A stretch of 64,000 bases of DNA from Trichocoleus sp. (GTDB lineage Bacteria; Cyanobacteriota; Cyanobacteriia; Elainellales; Elainellaceae): the NCBI GenBank assembly GCA_036702865.1, contig DATNQD010000042.1:1-64000 (forward strand), read 5' to 3'. The notes beneath the pieces are model-generated. The model made no database searches, was not told the DNA's origin, and was given only the letters and a program-made list of their open reading frames with translations. Position numbers and translations under genes: made by a program. Positions within the stretch are counted from its first letter, which is position 1; the number at the start of each line of letters is the position of its first letter. Positions 17,544 to 27,190 of this stretch are shown in pieces.

Positions 17544-18452
17544 GTGGTCATGACGGCTGAACGTCAACAGATTTCTGGCTTTGCACTATGGCAATGGCGA
17601 TCGATCACCCAAAAACAGGCAATTGAAGCTGGAATGTCGCCGCAAGAAGTAGACTGGCTGCTCCGAGAAGTTGCCGGACTCGATCGACTTTCGCTGAGAT
17701 TAGAGTCGTTCAAAACACAACCAGAAGTCCTGCTCAGTTGCTCATTAGAGACGCTTGCTCATCTGTGGCAACAGCGCCTCGATGCTAGAGTTCCGGTGCA
17801 GTATCTTGCTGGAATTGCGCCCTGGCGACAGTTTGTTTTGCGCGTCTCGCCTGCTGTTTTGATTCCTCGTCCTGAAACGGAATACCTCATTGATCTCGCT
17901 TTAAGTGTAGTTGAGCGAAACCCCGAACTGGCACTCGGAAACTGGGCAGATTTGGGTACAGGAAGCGGTGCGATTGCCATTGGTCTAGCAAGTGCTCTAC
18001 CTCATGCCCTGCTCCATGCCGTAGACTTGAGCGAATCTGCCCTTTCGATCGCCCGTGAAAATGCGGCAGCGAATGGGCTAAGCGATCGAATTCAGTTCTA
18101 TCAGGGGTCATGGTTTGAGCCATTAACAGCTCTGCAAGGACAGTTGAGCGGCATCGTTTCTAATCCGCCTTACATTCCCAGCCAGCTCATTCCTGATCTA
18201 CAGCCGGAGGTCAGTCGCCACGAACCTCACCTGGCATTGGATGGTGGAGCGGATGGGCTAGACGATATTCGGCAACTTGTGAGCATTGCCCCCAGATATC
18301 TCCGATCGGGTGGGGTTTGGATGATTGAAATGATGGCAGGTCAGGCAATGCAAGTCAGCCAACTTTTGCAGCAGCAAGGCAGCTACCGGGAAATTCAAAT
18401 TTATGCCGACTTTGCTGGGCTCGATCGATTTGCACTGGCGTATCGGCAGTAG
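17544..18452 (+). CDS. prmC: Release factor glutamine methyltransferase PrmC
   Basis: PrmC methylates the Gln of the GGQ loop in release factors RF1 and RF2 using S-adenosylmethionine. Seen are the N-terminal helical domain, VPVQYLAGIAPWRQ and VLIPRPETEYLID before the core. SAM motif I is ADLGTGSGAIAIGLA, then AVDLSESALSIARENA, and the catalytic NPPYIP. The C-terminus HEPHLALDGGADGLD is diagnostic. The start is GTG at 17544, with an in-frame ATG at 17550 as an alternative. Its 302 residues are normal. Confidence 0.95.
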   Translation: MVMTAERQQISGFALWQWRSITQKQAIEAGMSPQEVDWLLREVAGLDRLSLRLESFKTQPEVLLSCSLETLAHLWQQRLDARVPVQYLAGIAPWRQFVLRVSPAVLIPRPETEYLIDLALSVVERNPELALGNWADLGTGSGAIAIGLASALPHALLHAVDLSESALSIARENAAANGLSDRIQFYQGSWFEPLTALQGQLSGIVSNPPYIPSQLIPDLQPEVSRHEPHLALDGGADGLDDIRQLVSIAPRYLRSGGVWMIEMMAGQAMQVSQLLQQQGSYREIQIYADFAGLDRFALAYRQ

Positions 18453-18820
18453 AGCCAGGAATATGCAGGAAATGAGGCAGCCGCAAAGACAATTGTTAGC
18501 CGCTCAAGGGTCGATCGCTTTGCCTATCAATTGAAGCAGTGCGACGTCACTGAATCCAAGGATGATTTGCGCTCCTAGCCCCAACTTTGAGAAGAACAAA
18601 CCTTTAAAGTTCTCTAGAATTAGGAGATTTAGGAGGCAATGTAGGAATGCAATTTGCAACTTCATATCCTTGTTTGGCAATGCCAAATTTAGCAATGCTA
18701 ATTCCAGTGATATGCTTTGCAATTTTCAAATTGAATGTAGGTCATCTTTCGATAACCGATCGCATTGAATTTCATTACTGCTGACTGCAATTGTTTTTGC
18801 TAGAACACATTCGAATTACT
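18453..18820. other. Intergenic region between convergent genes
   Basis: Opposed short frames at 18504-18722 (minus) and 18562-18768 (plus) overlap each other. Neither shows family features or a ribosome binding site. Repeats of AGCAATGC and GGCAATG are seen around 18630-18700. No gene is called. Confidence 0.4.
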
Positions 18821-21340
18821 CTAATTACTACTGTCAGGGCTGCTTTCTGCCAGGGTTTTCCAGTCTTGAATTGCTGCTTCCGTCCAGAGCCAATTTTGGG
18901 TGAGATTTGTAGGTTGGAAGCTGGAGGGGTCGCTCGTTTGCACCATTTGATAAATTTTGACGGCTTTACTGAGCAAATCGCCCTGCTGTGAAGCATTGGG
19001 ATCAGTGGAGGCTTTCCAAAGACCGAGCGCAACACCTGCGTAGGCAGTCAGCGTATCTTTGTCCATATTGGATGCTGCAGTGGAGGCTTCTCTTGCAGGG
19101 GAAGACTGTTCTGCTATGGAGAGTGCCCTCACCCATGATTGAATTGCCTGCTGTGGTTGTCCTTGGGCATATTGGGAAAACCCGATCGCCTCATAGTAGA
19201 GGGGTTGGTCTGGCTCAGCGGCGACGGCTTTCTCCCACTGTTGACGGGCAGTAGCGACACTATACTGACCGTTGCCCTGTTTTGCGCCCTGCCAATTGAG
19301 CCGGCCTTTAAGAAAATAGGTTTCTGCATCATTTTGGCGATCGATCGGAATTGCTGCAAGTGCTGCTTCAGTTTCAGGCAGTGCCCCTCGATCGAGTAAG
19401 GCTTCGGCTGCTTGAAGCCCCTTTGCATAGCGATTTTTGCCAAAGTTGTCGATCGCCATTTGCTTCAGTTCGCTCGTCGATCGAGATGCCAGTTCAGGCG
19501 GCTGAGGCTGGGAACCATTTACAATACTGGGATTATTTGAACCATCAGAATGATGAGAAATCAGCTTTGGCAGCACCCAGGAGCCAAATAGCGCTAGAGT
19601 CAGCGTTCCGGCAGCAATTCCCATCAGCGGCAGCAAACGAGGACGCGATCGAGGGCGAACAGCAGTGCGTCTTGTGGAAGACGGTCGTGAGGCACCTGAG
19701 CTAGATTGACCTTCAGGCGGAGTGATTGCAGAAGCAGGTTGTCCGGGGGTCCCAGAGGCAATTCCACCTCGATCTTGCAGCACTAGCGCCATACTGCCCG
19801 CAGCAGGAACAGGGGGTGGCTCATTGGCGATTGGAGGAGAAGCAGGCTGTGAAGTGGGCGGAACCAGTTGACGGATCAGATCAACGACGGCACGCTCGTC
19901 TTCATCGTCCTCTGTGAGTTCTATCCAGTCGTCATCATCGCTCCACATTTCCTCAGCAATGCGATTGGCTTCATCCGGATCAACCAAACGCGCTTCCGTG
20001 TTTAGAGCAGGCGGAAAAATGGCTGCTTCTCCAGGTGGCAGCGGGAATAGCTCGTAGGTGGGTGGCGTAAACAGCAAGCGATCGGCAGGATCATCTTGCG
20101 ATCGATCACCTGGGGTCAGATAGCCATCAAACTCAGGATGAATATAGAGGACTGGCAGTGCCCAATAAAGCTGATTTGAGCCATAGGAGGAGATTAGCCC
20201 CTGACGCGCTCGGCTCAGGCTCAGGTCAATTGGGTAACCCTGCTTCAAGTTGCGATAGAACAGACGAGTCAGACTGAGTGATACCTCATCGGGGATTTGC
20301 TCCGCCATTGCCAGAACTGCCGGAATACCGCGACTCATCAGAGCTTCTGCCAGGTTGCGATCGGGTTCAGCATCAGCAACCGCACTATAAGAACTGCGAC
20401 AGGAGTTAAACACAGCAAAGCGAATGTCATTATTGACCAGCAATCCTGCCAGATCATCACCGCTCAAAATTTCGGTTAATCCAGTCCGGTTATTGACCAA
20501 ATAAAGACAGCCGCCGCCGCTGCTCAAATCGCTGTGTCCAGCGTAGTGCAACACCTGAAACTGCCCTTGCTCTAAGGCTTGAGTCAGTTCTTCCCGTCCA
20601 GGTTGATTCAAAATTGTCAGTTGAATATCGCAGGGGCAGCCTGCCAGCCGTTCTTCTGTCGAATGAGGTTGGACTCGCAATTCCTGCTGCAGTTGGGTCG
20701 CTTCCTGATAAAGCTGAAGCTGTTCCTGGTCACTCGGAGCCGAAATGATCATCAAAATTCGCAAGGGCTGATCGGGTTCAGTGGTTAAAGGAACGCCCTC
20801 TTCCGCCAGCCGGGTACTGGGTCGGTAGCGCGAAAAAATGACGTGAATTCCCGTTGCTAAAGGACGCGGAGCCACCATCAAATTTCCTTGTTGCCGAAAC
20901 CGATCGATCGGCACATCTGTCCCATACAAAACTTCCCAGGGCAGACGGGGGAGACGATTGCCTTTCAATCCGAGCCGCAGTCGCAGGGCTTGTCGTCGAT
21001 TTTGCGCGACTCCTTGAGCCGTCACCCAGCTATCACGCAGCGTTCCTTGAAACAGATGACTATAGAGTTCTTGACCCAACTCCACCAAACTCAGCGGCGG
21101 TTGCAGAACATCCGGATGGGTCGGGTTGGGCACGTAGTTTTGGTTGCCTAAGGGTCGATCGCCCTGCAATAAGCCCAACAGCGGATCGCTCATGAGTTGC
21201 CGCGCCTGTGCTAACCATGCTTCAACTGGCAACATGAGTTGTTCTTCTGCTAATGGAACCCCCGGCGCGACCCGCTCTGTCCGCACCAAATATTCCTCAT
21301 TCCCCACCGGGGTTACAGAAATGTGAAATTCCTGAGTCAC
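18821..21340 (-). CDS. CHAT-domain protease-like protein with membrane helix and TPR region
   Basis: The 839-residue protein has three parts. Residues 1-410 form a CHAT (caspase-like) domain with an N-terminal extension; the catalytic pair is visible as HYAGH (His269) and FNSCRSS (Cys314), and LPWEVLY and GIPAVLAMAEQIPD are typical of the family. Residues 410-565 are a linker: a very acidic stretch (SDDDDWIELTEDDEDE), then Pro/Ser-rich, then basic (RRTAVRPRSRPR). One membrane helix follows (about 569-594). Residues 600-839 are helical, TPR-like repeats. Basic residues before the helix suggest the CHAT domain is cytoplasmic and the TPRs are outside (or lumenal). The start is GTG at 21340. It probably cleaves a partner protein; the target is unknown. 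Confidence 0.88.
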   Translation of the reverse strand: MTQEFHISVTPVGNEEYLVRTERVAPGVPLAEEQLMLPVEAWLAQARQLMSDPLLGLLQGDRPLGNQNYVPNPTHPDVLQPPLSLVELGQELYSHLFQGTLRDSWVTAQGVAQNRRQALRLRLGLKGNRLPRLPWEVLYGTDVPIDRFRQQGNLMVAPRPLATGIHVIFSRYRPSTRLAEEGVPLTTEPDQPLRILMIISAPSDQEQLQLYQEATQLQQELRVQPHSTEERLAGCPCDIQLTILNQPGREELTQALEQGQFQVLHYAGHSDLSSGGGCLYLVNNRTGLTEILSGDDLAGLLVNNDIRFAVFNSCRSSYSAVADAEPDRNLAEALMSRGIPAVLAMAEQIPDEVSLSLTRLFYRNLKQGYPIDLSLSRARQGLISSYGSNQLYWALPVLYIHPEFDGYLTPGDRSQDDPADRLLFTPPTYELFPLPPGEAAIFPPALNTEARLVDPDEANRIAEEMWSDDDDWIELTEDDEDERAVVDLIRQLVPPTSQPASPPIANEPPPVPAAGSMALVLQDRGGIASGTPGQPASAITPPEGQSSSGASRPSSTRRTAVRPRSRPRLLPLMGIAAGTLTLALFGSWVLPKLISHHSDGSNNPSIVNGSQPQPPELASRSTSELKQMAIDNFGKNRYAKGLQAAEALLDRGALPETEAALAAIPIDRQNDAETYFLKGRLNWQGAKQGNGQYSVATARQQWEKAVAAEPDQPLYYEAIGFSQYAQGQPQQAIQSWVRALSIAEQSSPAREASTAASNMDKDTLTAYAGVALGLWKASTDPNASQQGDLLSKAVKIYQMVQTSDPSSFQPTNLTQNWLWTEAAIQDWKTLAESSPDSSN

Positions 21341-21902
21341 CGTACCAGCCCCACTTTTAGCGAATTGTTTTTGTAATCTGCGTCCGCCGTTGCTCTACTG
21401 CTCCACTTGCCCTTTGAAAGAGAGACTGGACAATCGACTTGAGACTTTAGACAATAGATCCAGAAATGCCTCCTGTAAACAGTTTGGTGGCTTCTGAGAT
21501 CAATTGACGATCGCCCTGATCGAATTGCCTCATATTCAATAGTTCCCTCTTCTCTCACATTTTTCGGGAGAGTTTGTTGCAATTTTCAGGATTAAGTCAG
21601 CAGGTAACGCTCCAATCAGCGAGTCTAGCAGCCCGAAGCCCGCTTTACTCCACCAGACTAGATTTGCCACTGCTGAGGAACTAGACGCACTTCAGCAAAA
21701 AAAGTTACGGGGGCAGTCAGGGTTTTCCAAGCAAAAGTTTTTTTAGGGGAATGAGCAAGTTATCCGGACGATCGTTCTGCCGCTGGAATAGTGGAGTGGT
21801 AGATGCACCCTGATTAAAGTCTCTCGATCCATTTTGGTTTGGGGGACTTCTTCTTTTGCAGCCCAGACTCTAAAGCCGATGGCATGGTAGGGGATAGAGG
21901 CG
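21341..21902. other. Intergenic region upstream of the CHAT gene
   Basis: A minus-strand frame of 81 codons (21337-21582) ends in a GTGA overlap with the CHAT start, but its residue make-up is not protein-like and I do not call it. No other structure is clear. Confidence 0.4.
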
Positions 21903-23378
21903 TTAGCGCTGAACCACAAAATCACGGGGTATGAGCGACGACGGTAGCCCAGTTAGCGTAGCGAATTGTCCACCTGTGCCAAAGCCAGCAGCAGCATAGT
22001 TGGAGTTGTAGAATAGCTTGCCGTTTGTTTGGTTATAAACAATGAGGGCAGGGCTGGTTGCTGCCTTGGTGTCAGACTTAACGATCGCCAACTCCTGTCG
22101 CTTGAGTGCTTGCCCAATGCGGCTTTTTAGTGCGTTAAAGGTTGTTTTATCAAGTTGAATCTTGTCCTGTCTTGACGTGAAGTCGGTAATGGTGTCTATC
22201 CCCATAGCCAGGGTTGAGAAAGCCTGTTTGCTGCTGAAGGTGAACCGATCGCGACCAATTCCACCTGTCAAAATATCGTCGCCTGCTTCGCCGCTGAGTA
22301 AATCCCTGCCTGCCTTGCCGTGCAGATCATCATTGCCCAAACCGCCAGCAAGCCGATTATTACCACGATTTCCCCGAATCAGATTATCGTTCGCATTGCC
22401 TGTTGCGCTCAGGTTTCTTTTTCCTGCGAGAATCATGGTTCTCATGCCGTCTGGTAGAACCTGGCTCAAAGTTGTTTGTAGCGTGTCAAAAGCCGCTGCT
22501 ATGGGGAGGGCTGCGATCGGGGCAGGGGTATCAGGTTTGCCAGCAGTAATAGGGTCAGTCTGAACCGTTGTTCCAAGAGAATAGGTGCGGCTGACGACAT
22601 CCCACACAGTTTGTTCGAGCGCCTGGGCAAGCTGCGGATCGATCGTGCCATAAGCACTTGGAACGGGAACTGTCCCAGGGTTGGACTGATAGAGCGACGC
22701 GTAATAGGTAGAACCGACAACGTAGGAACCAATATTATTGAGGTGAATGTGATCAACATAGAGATCCCAAATGCTGGAATAGCCTGGAATCTGACCGCTC
22801 TTCATCTCATTGTTGAGTTCATAAAAAACTTCCCCAACTGGCACAATTTTAGGTGCTTTTAGATCAGGGAAAGCGTCACGAATTTTTGTTGTAATGCGAT
22901 CGAAATAGCTGCGCGACTCGTTGTTACTAAAAGAGGTGTCGTCATTGTAAGTTGCCAGCCATTGATTATTCCAATCATCGGCAGTTGGATTTTCAGTCAG
23001 TTTGCGCGGCCAGCGCTGATAAACGTAAACCTGCAAATCGGGGCTTTTTTGTTTTGCTAAGTTAATAAAATCACTAGCAACTTTTAAGTCTCCCTGCTCC
23101 TGCCCCTCATAATTCCAATAAATGGGGCGATCGAACGGTTGTAAAGAGAGGGCATCCCACTGATAGTTTGCTAACGCATTCGGATAATATCCATAAGGCT
23201 CTTTCTGAAGCCCGTCGTTTGGGTGATCCCAAATCCAGCTCAGGGCTGCACCTGGAATCATGTGTCGTCCCCAATCTAGATTATTTCCCTGGCTTTCAGC
23301 AATTGCATCCAGTCCGGCTTGGTTAATCGTATCAGTGACACTGTTGCCGATGAAATAAGTCCGAATTGCTTGGTTCAT
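21903..23378 (-). CDS. Secreted SGNH hydrolase-like protein with RTX repeats
   Basis: The 491-residue protein joins an SGNH-type hydrolase domain (about 1-235) to a C-terminal RTX region. Block I is YFIGNSVTDT (Ser13) and block V is DHIHLNNIG (Asp209, His212), the expected catalytic residues. Residues 326-380 hold calcium-binding GGxGxD-like nonapeptides (GNRGNN, GGLGNDDL, GEAGDDIL, GGIGRDRF). The end is a beta-rich type I secretion tail (DRFTFSSKQAF onward). There is no N-terminal signal peptide, which agrees with export by a type I (HlyB/D/TolC) system. The substrate, possibly a sugar ester, is unknown. Confidence 0.85.
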   Translation of the reverse strand: MNQAIRTYFIGNSVTDTINQAGLDAIAESQGNNLDWGRHMIPGAALSWIWDHPNDGLQKEPYGYYPNALANYQWDALSLQPFDRPIYWNYEGQEQGDLKVASDFINLAKQKSPDLQVYVYQRWPRKLTENPTADDWNNQWLATYNDDTSFSNNESRSYFDRITTKIRDAFPDLKAPKIVPVGEVFYELNNEMKSGQIPGYSSIWDLYVDHIHLNNIGSYVVGSTYYASLYQSNPGTVPVPSAYGTIDPQLAQALEQTVWDVVSRTYSLGTTVQTDPITAGKPDTPAPIAALPIAAAFDTLQTTLSQVLPDGMRTMILAGKRNLSATGNANDNLIRGNRGNNRLAGGLGNDDLHGKAGRDLLSGEAGDDILTGGIGRDRFTFSSKQAFSTLAMGIDTITDFTSRQDKIQLDKTTFNALKSRIGQALKRQELAIVKSDTKAATSPALIVYNQTNGKLFYNSNYAAAGFGTGGQFATLTGLPSSLIPRDFVVQR

Positions 23379-23798
23379 GAGTGCTTTCTGGGATAGGTTA
23401 AGAACCTTATTTCAAAGATTAAAAGAGGGGATTTTGGTCAGTATTTAAGGTTTAACTTCTCAGACTTTTATCTAGACGTTACTCCAGGCTTGAATGCTGC
23501 TCAATCTTCTTCTGAAGTGCCTTGAAAGCCTTTTTTCTGTTTGTTTTGATTCACGTTTATCCGTAGAATCAATGAACAATTTGCTAGCATCTATAAACTC
23601 TCATGGTTATCCCATACTGAAAAGATAGAAGTCCTCTGTCTTGAGATAGAGTCTCAAAATTAACTAAAGAACAGTGATTCTTAAAAGTGATTCTTAAAGC
23701 TGTGTCAATTAAATATCAGTCACGATGCCGACTGATTATTCGTTGGAAGTTCTACAATTTAAAAGAAGGATATTAAAGAAAGTGGGTGTGAAAAACGA
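23379..23798. other. Divergent promoter region
   Basis: This A+T-rich spacer separates the RTX gene from the GTPase gene. ACAGTGATTCTTAAAAGTGATTCTTAAAGC (about 23670-23699) contains a direct repeat AGTGATTCTTAAA. No gene is seen. Confidence 0.45.
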
Positions 23799-25235
23799 TT
23801 GGATAATCAATCACAGCCAAACCTAGATTCTGAACTCGCCGAGACGATCGCCAGCTTCAATGACATTCAAGCAGATCTGCATTACCGTCAGGCACAGGAT
23901 GTTTTGCGGGCATTGGTCGGTCATTTGGATTTAACGCCGCGAGAGCTTGCCGGACTGGAACCCGAAATCAGCAGCCTGGAATCGATGCTAGATAAACTCG
24001 ATCGCCAGGTTGTGCATATTGCCGTGTTTGGCATGGTGGGGCGAGGCAAGTCCTCCCTGCTCAATGCTTTGTTGGGACAAGAAGTCTTTGAAACAGGGGC
24101 AGTGCATGGCGTTACCCAAACCATTCAAACGGCTCAGTGGAGCGCCAAAACCGAAGCTTTAGCGGGCAGCGATCAGAATCTCTGGCGGGTATCGTTACCG
24201 GGCGTTGGTAATTCTCAAGTTGAGCTAATCGATACGCCTGGCATTGATGAGGTGAATGGCGAAACTCGCGAAGCACTGGCGCAACAGCTGGCAAAACAGG
24301 CAGATCTAATTTTGTTTGTCATTGCGGGTGATATGACGCGCGTAGAATATGAGGCTTTGTCAGCATTACGGCAGGCAAGCAAGCCAATTTTGCTGGTGCT
24401 GAACAAGATGGATCAGTATCCACAAGCCGATCGGCTGGCAATTTACGAGAAAATCCGAGATGAGCGAGTCAAAGAACTGCTTTCACCTGATGAAATTGTC
24501 ATGGCGTCGGCGGCTCCTCTGGTTGCTAGGGCAGTGCGTCGGGCTGACGGCAAAACAGTTGCCCATTTGAGCCGAGGTCTGCCGCAAATTGTTGATGTCA
24601 AGCTAAAAATCCTAGAAATTCTGCACCGAGAAGGCAAATCGCTGGTTGCCCTGAATACGATGCTCTACACCGATGATGTGAATGAGCAACTGGTGCAGCG
24701 AAAATTGGAAATTCGAGAGCGCAGTGCCAACCAGTTGATCTGGAATTGTGTCATGACGAAAGCAGTTGCCGTTGCGCTCAATCCCTTAACTGTGCTGGAT
24801 TTGGTAGGCGGAGCTGCAATTGATGTTGCCCTCATCTTGATGCTTTCTCGGCTCTATGGCATTTCCATGACGCAGCAAGGTGCGATCGGGCTGCTGCAAA
24901 AAATCGCGATCGGCATGGGTGGCATTACAGCAGGCGAACTGCTCATGACCCTGGGGTTAGGATCACTCAAAAGCCTACTTGGAGCCTCAGCCCCCGCAAC
25001 AGGAGGAATTTCGCTGGTTCCTTATGTTTCTGTGGCAGTGACCCAGGCAAGCGTGGCAGGTGTTTCCTCCTATGGCATTGGGCAGGTGGCGAAGGTGTAT
25101 CTGGCAAATGGTGCTTCTTGGGGATCAGAAAGCCCGAAGATGGTTGTGACCAATATTCTGGCATCGTTAGATGAAGCCTCAATATTGAGCCGCATCAAAG
25201 TAGAATTACGAGCCAAACTTGACCAACAAGGCTAA
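23799..25235 (+). CDS. Era-like GTPase with hydrophobic C-terminal DUF697 domain
   Basis: The 478-residue protein has a GTPase domain after a helical N-terminus (about 1-70). G1 is GMVGRGKSS (78-86), G3 DTPG (145-148), G4 NKMD (202-205). The C-terminal part (about 310-450) is hydrophobic with several Gly/Ala-rich helices (NPLTVLDLVGGAAIDVALILML and GGITAGELLMTLGLGSLKSLL), as in DUF697 proteins of cyanobacteria and plastids. It therefore probably associates with a membrane and may remodel or tether it. The start is TTG at 23799; no ATG in frame is closer. The partner is unknown. Confidence 0.88.
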   Translation: MDNQSQPNLDSELAETIASFNDIQADLHYRQAQDVLRALVGHLDLTPRELAGLEPEISSLESMLDKLDRQVVHIAVFGMVGRGKSSLLNALLGQEVFETGAVHGVTQTIQTAQWSAKTEALAGSDQNLWRVSLPGVGNSQVELIDTPGIDEVNGETREALAQQLAKQADLILFVIAGDMTRVEYEALSALRQASKPILLVLNKMDQYPQADRLAIYEKIRDERVKELLSPDEIVMASAAPLVARAVRRADGKTVAHLSRGLPQIVDVKLKILEILHREGKSLVALNTMLYTDDVNEQLVQRKLEIRERSANQLIWNCVMTKAVAVALNPLTVLDLVGGAAIDVALILMLSRLYGISMTQQGAIGLLQKIAIGMGGITAGELLMTLGLGSLKSLLGASAPATGGISLVPYVSVAVTQASVAGVSSYGIGQVAKVYLANGASWGSESPKMVVTNILASLDEASILSRIKVELRAKLDQQG

Positions 25236-25569
25236 AAAGTGTGAGCCTGATCACGCTACCACCACATTTTCACCATTTTCTTGTGATCTCTTTATCGCAA
25301 CTTTGACTCATGAGGGGAAATCGCATATTAGGCTGGTAGCAGGGTGAGTGACTACCCTACCCCAAATTAAGGCAGGCAGTTATGGGGGCTCATGAACTGT
25401 CTGTCTGTCTTGGGGCAATTGAGGGCTTGAAAGAGTACCACAACGGCTGTGGCAGTAATTTCGGGTTTGCCTTTGATTACGACTGTCAAAGATTTTTGCA
25501 AGAGTATGATCGTATTCCAGGCAAAGTGCTAGGGTTAAAACTCGAAAAAGAAGCGCGATCGTTCCTGCT
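25236..25569. other. Region before the PPC-FKBP gene
   Basis: A frame at 25382-25693 (103 codons, ATG) runs into the next gene in another frame and shows no family marks. I treat the stretch as leader or promoter sequence. Confidence 0.45.
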
Positions 25570-26616
25570 ATGGCAAAAGACCCTGGAAGTAACTTTAGAA
25601 CTGCAAGCCCATTTCAAATCAGCCCAACTGCAAGCAGCAAGCGACAGAGCCTCAACGCTCAAGATCCGCTTGATCTTTGGAAAATTAAGCTGAATACCAG
25701 AAGCAGCCTGAACCTATCGCTTCGCGGAATTCAGAAAAACGCCGATGCAGATGTTTTCATATTAAGTAAAGCGAGAAAGCTCTTGGGCTCTTCTCAAAAC
25801 CCGGGAAACCAGGCGGAGCAGTTCAAGCGGCTTACTCTGGATGCTGGCACCTATTATGTTGCCGTTTTGCTTCAGCAGGAGAGCCCTGGTACTCGATATG
25901 CGTTAACCATGTCTGCAGCGCCTTCTACCGATCGCTTTGGCAATTCTTTTGAAACCGCAACGCCCGTCAGCATTAGTGCAACCAGCAATATTCTTGATGA
26001 TGCCGTTGGCAAGCGTGATCTAGCTGACCTAACACAGTTTACGCTGACCGCTCCAGGCACAATCAACCTGCAACTGACTAACCTCAGTGCAAATGCCAAT
26101 TTAGAACTTTACGATCGCAACCGTAATTTGATTAACTCGTCCACCAATTTAGCCACCACTGGCGAAGCCATCACGCAGCGATTAATTGAGTTCGGTTCAA
26201 CCTATTACATCCGCGTTGTTTCACCCGCAGGGCAGGATGCAAACTACAGATTGGCATATTCGCTCACGCCTGATCTCCCAACGATTACAGGATCCGGACT
26301 GAAATATGTTGATTTAATCCGAGGCACAGGAACGACTCCAGCGCGAGGGCAAACAGTGGTTGTGCATTACACAGGCACATTTGAGAATGGCACAAAGTTT
26401 GACAGTTCACGCGATCGAAATCGTCCCTTTTCGTTTCAACTGGGCACAGGTTCCGTCATTCCTGGTTGGGATGAAGGGCTGAGTACGATGCAGGTTGGAG
26501 GACGACGCCAGTTAATTGTTCCAGCAAACTTAGCTTACGGTTCTAAAGGAGTTCCAGGGACAATTCCACCCAATTCCACGCTGATTTTTGATGTGGACCT
26601 GCTGCAAGTCGTGTAG
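25570..26616 (+). CDS. FKBP-type peptidyl-prolyl isomerase fused to PPC-like beta domains
   Basis: The 348-residue protein has an FKBP domain at its C-terminus (about 239-348). Seen are YVDLIRGTG, VVVHYTGTFENGTKFDSSRDR, FQLGTGSVIPGWDEGLSTMQVGGRRQLIVPANLAYGS and PPNSTLIFDVDLLQV, the full set of FKBP active-site residues including Trp and Tyr. Upstream are two bacterial pre-peptidase C-terminal (PPC)-like beta sandwiches, with DPGSNFRTASPFQI, LDAGTYYVAVLL, and FGNSFETATPVSI plus GSTYYIRVVSPA. It lacks a classical signal peptide. It begins at MAKDPG, as other cyanobacterial PPC proteins do. The start has no strong ribosome binding site. The isomerase may help fold secreted proteins. Confidence 0.85.
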   Translation: MAKDPGSNFRTASPFQISPTASSKRQSLNAQDPLDLWKIKLNTRSSLNLSLRGIQKNADADVFILSKARKLLGSSQNPGNQAEQFKRLTLDAGTYYVAVLLQQESPGTRYALTMSAAPSTDRFGNSFETATPVSISATSNILDDAVGKRDLADLTQFTLTAPGTINLQLTNLSANANLELYDRNRNLINSSTNLATTGEAITQRLIEFGSTYYIRVVSPAGQDANYRLAYSLTPDLPTITGSGLKYVDLIRGTGTTPARGQTVVVHYTGTFENGTKFDSSRDRNRPFSFQLGTGSVIPGWDEGLSTMQVGGRRQLIVPANLAYGSKGVPGTIPPNSTLIFDVDLLQVV

Positions 26617-26752
26617 TAAGAGGGGAGGAAGGCAGAGGTCGGGAGCGGGATGCCAGTTTGTAGCAATTGCCGTAAAGGTTAAGACAGCTCGATCGAGCGA
26701 ACCTTGAAACAAGCTGTTTACTTCTACTCCCTGGCATCTGTGCCTTTGATTC

Positions 26753-27190
26753 CTAACTGCCTTCAGAACGCACTGTTACCGGAATTCGCAATTCAAAGGG
26801 TGCAAAACGATCGGTTGTAGATTGCCCCGTGAAGACCATTACATAAGTTCCTGGGCTGGGAAAAGTAATGGTTGTGGTAATCGGTTTTTCATGTCCTGCA
26901 ATTTCAGATTCAAAGAGTTGAGGAGAAGCGATCGGTTGATTCTGTGAATCATAAACAACCAGGCTACAGTGACAGTCAGATAAAGCGATTGTTTCACCTG
27001 TGGAATCAGTTAAATGAAACCAGGCTAAACTTGGCTGTCTGGCGTAGGGAGAATCATCAGGTTCTAGATGAACCGTTGCTTTGATATTGCTGATAGCTTG
27101 ATTTTGATGAGCAATGACACGAGATTGAGTGATGACTAAGCTTGATGGCACGAACAAGCTGACCACCAACAAGAAAAGGAGTGGCTTCAT
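26753..27190 (-). CDS. Small secreted protein of unknown function
   Basis: The 145-residue protein begins MKPLLFLLVVSLFVPSSLV, a strong signal peptide. The mature part is beta-rich, with a DCHCSLVVYDSQ segment holding two nearby Cys and an IPVTVRSEG tail. It looks like an immunoglobulin-like or YtkA-type beta sandwich, but I cannot assign it. It stands alone, convergent with the PPC-FKBP gene. Confidence 0.7.
   Translation of the reverse strand: MKPLLFLLVVSLFVPSSLVITQSRVIAHQNQAISNIKATVHLEPDDSPYARQPSLAWFHLTDSTGETIALSDCHCSLVVYDSQNQPIASPQLFESEIAGHEKPITTTITFPSPGTYVMVFTGQSTTDRFAPFELRIPVTVRSEGS

Noticed and set aside
18504-18722. Leu-rich 72-codon minus-strand frame
   Set aside because: Overlaps an opposed frame, no ribosome binding site or recognised family; the hydrophobic look comes from A/T-rich sequence.
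21337-21582. 81-codon frame overlapping the CHAT start by GTGA
   Set aside because: The overlap looks like translational coupling, but the encoded residues are unlike a folded protein and no ribosome binding site is seen.
25382-25693. 103-codon frame before and inside the PPC-FKBP gene
   Set aside because: Runs into the PPC domain in another frame; no known family.
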